The position numbers and the translations under genes are program-made. A stretch of 11,148 bases of DNA from ANME-2 cluster archaeon (GTDB taxonomy: Archaea > Halobacteriota > Methanosarcinia > Methanosarcinales > Methanocomedenaceae), in contig JAMJFQ010000025.1 in NCBI GenBank assembly GCA_023544605.1, positions 9,567 through 20,714 of the forward strand, in the 5' to 3' direction. The notes beneath the pieces were generated by a model, which worked only from the letters and a program-made list of their open reading frames with translations, searched no databases and was not told the origin of the DNA. Of the stretch, positions 6,098 to 11,148 are shown in pieces; within the stretch, counting starts at the first letter, position 1, and the number at the start of each line of letters is the position of its first letter.

Positions 6098-7263
6098 AAC
6101 AGACACTGGTTACCGGTAACGAGGCTGCTGCATGGGGTGCCCGACTTGCCAGACCTGATTATATCCCAACATTCCCTATCACACCCCAGACCGAATGCAT
6201 CGAGACCCTGGCCCAGTGGGGGGCAGACGGAGAACTGCCGGACACCTATTTTGATAAGATGGAATCTGAGCATTCGGTCATGAGTGCGGCCGTAGGTGCT
6301 GCAGCAGTGGGCGCCCGTGTGTTCACGGCCACATCGTCCCAGGGGCTGCTGCTAATGCATGAGGTGTTGTACATTGCATCCGGGATGCGTCTACCTATCG
6401 TGATGGCAACCGTTTCCAGGGGACTGTCTGCACCCGTTACCCTGTGGTCAGACCATAATGACTTCCTTGACCAGAGAGACAGCGGGTGGCTTATGTTCCA
6501 TGCCGAGAACAACCAGGAAGTATTGGATACGGTGATTCAGGCATATCGTATCGCAGAGGACCCCAGGGTGCTGCTTCCGGTCATGGTCAATATGGACGGA
6601 TATGTGCTCTCATTCACTGACGAGCCTATTAACATCCCGTCTCCTGAAATGGTGGATGAATTCCTGCCAGCATATGCTCCGGCCCATACCATAGAAAAGG
6701 GAAGGCCTATTACCGTTGGTCCGCCTGTATTGGAGGATTACTCGATATTCCGGGCGCAGAACCATGTAGCAGCCCGCAATGCCTTTGAGGTCATTGAAGA
6801 GACACAGGATGATTTTGAGAAGATCTTTGGCAGGAGATACCACATGGTGGATGAGTTCATGCTCGATGATGCAGAACTGGTACTTGTGACCCAGGGTTCC
6901 ATGAGCACCACGGCAAAAGCTGCAATAATGGAGATGCGCAGCGAAGGTATCAAAGTGGGGCTGTTAAGACTCAGGGTTATACGGCCGTGGCCTGCCGGAG
7001 CCATAGTTAGGGCACTGAAAGACGCAAAAGCAGTAGCAGTGATAGACCGAAACCTTGCGCCGGGAAAGGGCGGTATTATGTTCCCTGAGGTCGTGGAGAC
7101 CCTGTACCATCTGGATGATAGGCCCCTTGTTTCAAGTTTTGTTGTGGGACTGGGGGGAAATCCGCAGACCGAGGTCAAGATCAAGGAGATAACCAGCAAA
7201 CTCAAGGAGGACCTTGTTTCAGGTCAACCCAGGGTCGAATGGAACGATATTGAGGAGATGTGA
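6094..7263 (+). CDS. porA: Pyruvate:ferredoxin oxidoreductase, alpha subunit
   Basis: This 389-residue catalytic subunit matches archaeal POR alpha along its length. It has GNEAAAWGARLARP near the N-terminus, FPITPQT (27-33), ESEHS (57-61), the FTATSSQGLLLMHE block (77-90), and SRGLSAP (108-114). By comparison with the known PFOR structures, Thr30 in PITP and Arg109 in SRGLSAP correspond to pyruvate contacts and are both kept. The ESEH glutamates lie near the thiamine diphosphate. The C-terminal third (VTQGSM, RLRVIRPWP, FVVGLGG) is the usual transketolase-C-like domain. It starts at ATG 6094, overlapping porD, and its TGA overlaps porB. The family includes VOR and KOR alpha subunits, but the Arg-x-Leu-Ser-Ala-Pro and PITP motifs favour pyruvate or a close small 2-oxoacid. 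Confidence 0.94.
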   Translation: MKQTLVTGNEAAAWGARLARPDYIPTFPITPQTECIETLAQWGADGELPDTYFDKMESEHSVMSAAVGAAAVGARVFTATSSQGLLLMHEVLYIASGMRLPIVMATVSRGLSAPVTLWSDHNDFLDQRDSGWLMFHAENNQEVLDTVIQAYRIAEDPRVLLPVMVNMDGYVLSFTDEPINIPSPEMVDEFLPAYAPAHTIEKGRPITVGPPVLEDYSIFRAQNHVAARNAFEVIEETQDDFEKIFGRRYHMVDEFMLDDAELVLVTQGSMSTTAKAAIMEMRSEGIKVGLLRLRVIRPWPAGAIVRALKDAKAVAVIDRNLAPGKGGIMFPEVVETLYHLDDRPLVSSFVVGLGGNPQTEVKIKEITSKLKEDLVSGQPRVEWNDIEEM

Positions 7264-8168
7264 TGCAGGAGTTTAAAAATCTCAAGGACCTGCCTGAACA
7301 GGATTATTTCACGGGTGGGTCATCAGCATGTGCGGGATGCGGTCCCTCCATGGAGTTGAAACTTGCTTTAAAAGCACTGGGTCCGGACACTCTTGTTGTC
7401 AATGCCTCGGGTTGTATGACCTTGCTCCCCCTATATCCCAACACACCGCTAAAGGTCAGCTGGATACACAATGCTATAGAGAATGCAGCATCAACGGCTG
7501 CCGGAGCCAGACACGGCCTGGATATGTTGGGGGAAAAGGATATGAACGTGGTGGTCTTTGCCGGGGACGGGGCAACCTATGACATCGGCTTTGCGTCCCT
7601 TTCTGCAGCGGCTACCAAGAATGAGCGCATCATTTACATCTGCTATAACAACCAGTCCTATGGTAATACAGGTTTCCAGTGGTCCACTGCCACTCCTTAC
7701 GGTTGTGAGACCAAGACCACGCCCCGTGGGAAGGACAATCCCATAGGTACGACCGATGTGCATAAGGATATGATGAAGATCATGGGTGCCCATAGGGTAT
7801 ATGCCGCCACTGCGTCTTTGGCATACCCGGTTGATTTTTTGAACAAGTTGGTCAGGGCAAAGGAAAGGGGGGGCTTCTCCTACATCGAAATATTGGGCAC
7901 CTGTAATACCGGCTGGAATTTTGATCCAAGACTGACCGTGAAGGTATCCAGGCTTGCTGTACAATGCGGGATGTGGCCTCTGTATGAAATAGATAAGGGC
8001 TTGTTGACATTGAACAAGGATTTCCAGGAACTCAAGCCCATTGATGAATTCGTGAAAATACAGGGACGCTACCGTGCGCTGCCGCAGGAGGGTGTGGAAA
8101 AGTTACAGGCACTCATCAACGAACACTGGGCACAGTTAAAGGAATATAACGGGCAGCGGTATGTCTGA
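7263..8168 (+). CDS. porB: Pyruvate:ferredoxin oxidoreductase, beta subunit (TPP and [4Fe-4S])
   Basis: This 301-residue subunit binds thiamine diphosphate and the proximal [4Fe-4S] cluster. C23 and C26 (CAGC), C51 (NASGC) and C214 (GTCNTGW) are the expected cluster ligands, and GDGATYDIG (101-109) is the TPP/Mg motif. Asn135 in the SYGNTG loop matches the pyruvate-contacting Asn of PFOR. Around it the sequence departs from the family's usual pattern: NNQSYGNTGFQWS where DNEAYMNTGxQRS is typical, and TCNTGW where PCPTGW is typical. The fold and cofactors look intact, so this is a real enzyme, perhaps with adjusted substrate preference or electron transfer. I chose ATG 7263, whose A is the last base of the porA stop and which has GGAG five bases upstream; the GTG just before it is the alternative. 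No porE or porF follows; porB meets the convergent regulator gene after 8 bases. Confidence 0.93.
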   Translation: MQEFKNLKDLPEQDYFTGGSSACAGCGPSMELKLALKALGPDTLVVNASGCMTLLPLYPNTPLKVSWIHNAIENAASTAAGARHGLDMLGEKDMNVVVFAGDGATYDIGFASLSAAATKNERIIYICYNNQSYGNTGFQWSTATPYGCETKTTPRGKDNPIGTTDVHKDMMKIMGAHRVYAATASLAYPVDFLNKLVRAKERGGFSYIEILGTCNTGWNFDPRLTVKVSRLAVQCGMWPLYEIDKGLLTLNKDFQELKPIDEFVKIQGRYRALPQEGVEKLQALINEHWAQLKEYNGQRYV

Positions 8169-8176
8169 TACGGTTT

Positions 8177-8923
8177 TCAGTCAAGTATCTGTATATTAAA
8201 TTTACAGTGGTCATAACCGGTGCCAAAGCATTCCAGCTCTTCAACTGAAATGGACTTATTCAACCTGGATTGAAAAATACCTTCCAGCAGCCCCTCATCC
8301 AGTGCACAGAGGGTTCGTCCCACATCAGGCATATCCGAGCAGTCAAAGCATTCATGCACCAATATGGCCAGCGGGTCAAGTCCGGACACTTCAACAACAC
8401 CCAGGTCATGTGATTTCCAGAAATCAGCTATCTGAAACAGCAGGTCTTCTATAGAATCTGAAACAAAGAGAACTGATAGTCTTTTCCCGATATCATACCC
8501 TATCTTTTTCATAACAGGTCTTGGGTTTACACCATACGCTTCCAATCCATACCGTATGGTGTGACACAGTGTTTTAAAAAATTCTATTTCCTCATCAACA
8601 GAATGTATCAACCTGTCAAGTATCAGGTCATAGTTTTTCTGTATCGGTGCCTGGGAGTAAGCTATGAACTGGCTGTTAGGGGAAAATGTCTTCTTTCTCT
8701 TGTCAGTGCTGTCTCTATGCTCCAGTATCAGATTCTGCTCGATCAGGTCTTTAAGATGTACAGATATAGTGGATTTGGCTTTGTGGGTCGCAGATACTAT
8801 CTCTTCAAAGGTCCTGGACCGATTACCGATAAATTGCAGGATTATAAGTTTGACGGGGCTATTCAATGCCACCATTCCTTTTTCTGTGGAAAAAATAATA
8901 GTCCGTTCTTTTTTTGAACCCAT
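8177..8923 (-). CDS. Winged-helix regulator with V4R-type cysteine-rich domain (MsvR-like redox sensor)
   Basis: This 248-residue protein has an ArsR-type winged helix-turn-helix at about residues 16-85 (KLIILQFIG, then STISVHLKDLIEQNLI and a basic wing with DKRKK). A helical linker and a V4R-like C-terminal domain follow from about 130. Five cysteines cluster there: C192-x2-C195 in HECFDC, C206, C232 and C240. This layout matches MsvR, a regulator described in methanogens that senses redox state through V4R cysteines and represses its own gene. I leave the symbol blank because another archaeal HTH-V4R family is possible. I chose ATG 8923 over TTG 8929 because the TATA box places transcription start at about 8925-8930. 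The message is then nearly leaderless. It converges on the por operon, whose enzyme is oxygen-sensitive; a functional tie is inference. Confidence 0.8.
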   Translation of the reverse strand: MGSKKERTIIFSTEKGMVALNSPVKLIILQFIGNRSRTFEEIVSATHKAKSTISVHLKDLIEQNLILEHRDSTDKRKKTFSPNSQFIAYSQAPIQKNYDLILDRLIHSVDEEIEFFKTLCHTIRYGLEAYGVNPRPVMKKIGYDIGKRLSVLFVSDSIEDLLFQIADFWKSHDLGVVEVSGLDPLAILVHECFDCSDMPDVGRTLCALDEGLLEGIFQSRLNKSISVEELECFGTGYDHCKFNIQILD

Positions 8924-8947
8924 TTTCAATATATTTTGAAATAACTG

Positions 8948-8958
8948 TTATATATATT
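8948..8958 (-). promoter_or_regulatory. TATA box of the regulator gene
   Basis: The minus strand reads AATATATATAA, centred about 25-30 bases upstream of the ATG at 8923. This spacing implies transcription begins at or within a few bases of the start codon. Confidence 0.65.
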
Positions 8959-8959
8959 G

Positions 8960-8975
8960 TTCGCTTCGTAACGAA
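8960..8975 (-). promoter_or_regulatory. Putative redox-regulator operator (TTCG inverted repeat)
   Basis: TTCGT-A-ACGAA at 8965-8975 is a perfect inverted repeat around a single base, with another TTCG half-site beside it at 8960-8963. It sits directly upstream of the TATA box, at the BRE side of the promoter. The published MsvR sites, as I recall them, are inverted repeats built on TTCG/CGAA. A bound regulator here would block TFB/TBP. Autoregulation is inferred from the regulator's family and the site's place. Confidence 0.55.
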
Positions 8976-9011
8976 TCAAATATGAATATTCAAGATAATA
9001 TCAGTTGAAGT

Positions 9012-10988
9012 TCATTCAATGCCGCGCCGCCGTTCACTTTTATATTCTTCTACCAGGTTATTCAGTAATTTTTCCTTTTCTTTTGTCTTCCTTAGTTCGG
9101 ATTCCTCTTTGAATCTCTCCAGTGCATGATTGAAATCTTCGGGGTCCACCACACCCATATCATCTACATAATTAATGGGTATTGACCTCACATTAAAAAA
9201 AGGCAGATCAATTTTCAGGAACGCTTCCTGGGCGATATGGGCCATCTCTCCCCTGAATATCACTGCCCTGACACCTGCCTGGGATAGCATATCCACAGTG
9301 GCAGGACCGCCGCCGCTTGCATCCTTAAAGAACAATACATCTCCAGTATTGATACCATATTGCTCTTTTACATGTACGATTACTTCCCTCGTGAAAGCAC
9401 TCAACACTTTCACGGGAATAGCACGGCCGCTAATTTCCAGGTTACGCACCCGTTTGAGGTCTTCCATCTGTCGGGTGAGCTCTTCAATTTGCAAGTCCTT
9501 CTGGTTTAATTCATGTTCCATATTGCGTATCTTTTCATTGCGGATGCGCATCTCTTTAGACTTACGTAATGTTGCATAATTGGCTGATTTGATGTTTTTT
9601 ATCTTGCTTTTGAGGGCCGATATCGTGTGACTTTTTACATATATTTCGGATTTTAGTTCTTCCAGGTATGTCCTGAGACTATCAATGGTTCCCTGCTGGC
9701 GTTTTATGGTACGTGTAAGGTCAGTTATTACCTCATCAGGCTCCTCGATTGGCGTATCTTCCTGGTCTGGCTTTGAAACTACATCTCTTTTGCCCGTCAA
9801 TCTGGCAACAGCACTATCTATAGTGTCACCTTTCATGACCACTGCAATGACCTCTTCAGCATCAATGCCTGGGGGGGTTCTTTTGCGTATTTCCTCAAAT
9901 TTGTTCTTGTACTGCCTTATCATATGGGCTGATGCGGCAATAGCATCACGTTCATGGTCATTGTTGTAGCCGTATGGTCGGGCCAGGTTGATCTTGTGTT
10001 CAGAGGAGAGGGACTCGTCGGGTTCCCCGGGCAAGGCATTGAATGAGCGGCGTATTTTTTCTACTGTGCCGGGGAGCGGATTGACATCAGTGGCAATTAT
10101 CATAGGTTTGCCATACCGGGCTATCATCTCGATCACATCTGAGACCGACATGCCCCTGCCGCTATGTGATTTGACCAGGTTGCCCTCAAGATCGAGCATT
10201 CCTATTCCGGTAGTGGTACCGGGGTCGATACCTACGATAAGGATCTTTCGTTTCTGTTCTTTCAGGTCCCGGAACAGTATAGCATCCCGTTCTACGTCCT
10301 GCACCCGGACCTGTACGTCCCCCAACTTTGTCTGCTTTATGGGTATTTGGCTGCGGGGCGCATCCACCAGGAACTCTCCCCTTACATATCCCCCAAAACC
10401 TTTTACAATGCTGGATGAATAATCAACTCCCTGCTCTGTGTTCAGAGTATGCAGTATATCCTCTATCTCCCGGGTCTTCTGGCGCACGTGGCCGTGGACT
10501 TTGCGGCGGTATCGGTTCTGGCTCCACCCACCCCGCCCCAGTGAGCGGGCACGGCTTACTTTTATCAATGTCTTCTCTTCGAACAGCAGCACTTGGGCAC
10601 CCACGTCCATTGATGCCAGTTCAGCACAGACCTGGGCTTCCTGGTTAGGGTCCAGTCTGTCAAAGGACAGGCCGTGGCTGCGGGCAAGGCTTGTAAGGGA
10701 TTTTAGGTGTTCCCCTCCTGTTACCTGTACCAGTCTGGTGCCCGGGGGGAGTTTTCTCATTAAGGCTATGAGGTCGTGCCTGCCGGGCGTGAGTTCATGG
10801 ATGTTGTCCAGTGCCAGGGTATGCGGTCTTTGCTGCCAGACCATTCTTATTATCTTGTGCAGGCTTACCATCCTGTGATGTTCAATACCAGAGTCGGTAT
10901 GTATTGCTACCGCATACCTGGGAGGTTGTTTTGCGCCTGGTGAGCCTTTTGCAATATCGATCCCGAATATGACTTTATCTGAGGGCAT
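9012..10988 (-). CDS. DUF460/COG2433 archaeal RNase H-like (RuvC/YqgF-type) protein with coiled coil
   Basis: This 658-residue protein matches the archaeal COG2433 family, predicted nucleases of unknown role. A central RNase H-like domain spans about 248-360: VGIDPGTTTG (252-261, D255), IIATDVNP (D301) and HERDAIAAS (D348) give the acidic triad of RuvC/YqgF-like folds. The N-terminal part (about 5-130) looks like a second such fold: IFGIDIAKGSP (D11) and TLALDNIHEL (D61, E65). Residues about 140-175 are very basic and may touch nucleic acid. A long coiled coil runs from about 420 to 515, followed by a compact domain (about 520-610) and a charged helical tail. The ATG at 10988 has no Shine-Dalgarno, which fits a short leader. 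The full domain order points to an intact family member. The substrate is not known from the sequence. Confidence 0.9.
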   Translation of the reverse strand: MPSDKVIFGIDIAKGSPGAKQPPRYAVAIHTDSGIEHHRMVSLHKIIRMVWQQRPHTLALDNIHELTPGRHDLIALMRKLPPGTRLVQVTGGEHLKSLTSLARSHGLSFDRLDPNQEAQVCAELASMDVGAQVLLFEEKTLIKVSRARSLGRGGWSQNRYRRKVHGHVRQKTREIEDILHTLNTEQGVDYSSSIVKGFGGYVRGEFLVDAPRSQIPIKQTKLGDVQVRVQDVERDAILFRDLKEQKRKILIVGIDPGTTTGIGMLDLEGNLVKSHSGRGMSVSDVIEMIARYGKPMIIATDVNPLPGTVEKIRRSFNALPGEPDESLSSEHKINLARPYGYNNDHERDAIAASAHMIRQYKNKFEEIRKRTPPGIDAEEVIAVVMKGDTIDSAVARLTGKRDVVSKPDQEDTPIEEPDEVITDLTRTIKRQQGTIDSLRTYLEELKSEIYVKSHTISALKSKIKNIKSANYATLRKSKEMRIRNEKIRNMEHELNQKDLQIEELTRQMEDLKRVRNLEISGRAIPVKVLSAFTREVIVHVKEQYGINTGDVLFFKDASGGGPATVDMLSQAGVRAVIFRGEMAHIAQEAFLKIDLPFFNVRSIPINYVDDMGVVDPEDFNHALERFKEESELRKTKEKEKLLNNLVEEYKSERRRGIE

Positions 10989-11019
10989 TTACTTAATTGA
11001 TATGGTATGCACAGGTTAC

Positions 11020-11027
11020 CTTAAAAG
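11020..11027 (-). promoter_or_regulatory. Possible TATA box of the DUF460 gene
   Basis: CTTTTAAG lies about 35 bases upstream of ATG 10988. It would start transcription near 10998 and give a leader of about 10 bases, consistent with the lack of a ribosome binding site. The element is a weak match. Confidence 0.35.
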
Positions 11028-11090
11028 ATTTCAGTGGGGTTGTGCCTTTTTCCTGATACGTAGGGCTGGTAAGATATTGTGTTACAAGAA

Positions 11091-11111
11091 AATCCTCCCT
11101 TCGGTCGGATT
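11091..11111. other. Small hairpin with tandem G-A internal loop
   Basis: AATCC (11091-11095) pairs with GGATT (11107-11111), and an inner CC/GG pair closes a three-base loop. On the minus strand the internal mismatches are GA opposite GA, which can form stable sheared pairs, and TT then C follows the stem. It could end a leftward gene beyond the window or be part of a small RNA. No tRNA-like fold is present here. Confidence 0.35.
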
Positions 11112-11118
11112 AACTTGA

Positions 11119-11143
11119 GTACAAAAAGTTATACTTTATGTAC
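11119..11143. promoter_or_regulatory. 25-base near-palindrome at the window edge, operator-like
   Basis: GTACA-A-AAAGT, a three-base centre TAT, then ACTTT-A-TGTAC: ten of twelve symmetric positions pair. The AT-rich centre resembles a TATA element on either strand. It looks like an operator or promoter of a gene outside the window, though the part to the right cannot be seen. Confidence 0.45.
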
Positions 11144-11148
11144 TACAA

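Noticed and set aside
7491..7964. Minus-strand open frame of 157 codons inside porB.
   Set aside because: It is antisense to conserved TPP-binding and substrate-loop sequence, with no motif of its own.
8924..8929. TTG start at 8929 for the regulator, two codons before ATG 8923.
   Set aside because: The TATA box puts transcription start at about this position, so TTG would hardly be in the message. ATG 8923 is preferred.
9685..10422. Two plus-strand open frames inside the DUF460 gene.
   Set aside because: They are Ser-rich antisense readings of a conserved coding region, typical of shadow frames.

Overview
The window is archaeal DNA, most likely from the Methanosarcinales/ANME-2 branch of the methanogens and methane or alkane oxidisers. 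The evidence is a group II chaperonin (thermosome), a four-subunit pyruvate:ferredoxin oxidoreductase in the archaeal order porG-porD-porA-porB, a DUF460/COG2433 RNase H-like protein known mainly from archaea, a regulator of the methanogen MsvR type, and TATA-box promoters. The lineage is inferred from protein families and remembered relatives, not from a search.

Left block (57-3126, minus strand). Three genes are read leftward: an 8-helix membrane protein of unknown function with a cytosolic helical tail, a MoxR/CbbQ-type AAA+ ATPase, and a von Willebrand factor A (vWA) protein. The ATPase and vWA genes lie 7 bases apart. ATPase-vWA pairs usually act together as metal-insertion or remodelling chaperones. 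The vWA protein has a damaged metal site (MIDAS). The client is unknown, and the membrane protein is the obvious local candidate.

Middle block (3127-5279). A 260-base divergent promoter region serves the membrane protein leftward and the thermosome rightward. The thermosome gene has a clear TATA box and ribosome binding site and ends in a strong palindromic terminator. A 237-base non-coding gap with small repeats leads to the por promoter.

Por block (5280-8168, plus strand). porG, porD, porA and porB overlap by a few bases at each junction (ATGA, ATGA, TGATG), so they form one operon. They encode the gamma, delta (two [4Fe-4S]), alpha and beta (TPP and [4Fe-4S]) subunits. The enzyme links pyruvate, acetyl-CoA and CO2 to reduced ferredoxin. 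Several beta-subunit positions around the substrate loop differ from the usual POR pattern.

Right block (8177-11148, minus strand). A winged-helix plus V4R-type regulator with five clustered cysteines converges on porB. Its promoter carries a TTCGT-A-ACGAA palindrome directly upstream of the TATA box, which suggests redox-controlled autoregulation. Upstream of it is a 658-residue DUF460 protein with two RNase H-like segments and a long coiled coil. The last 160 bases hold its probable promoter, a small hairpin and a 25-base near-palindrome at the window edge. I saw no tRNA, rRNA, CRISPR array, insertion sequence or integrase.
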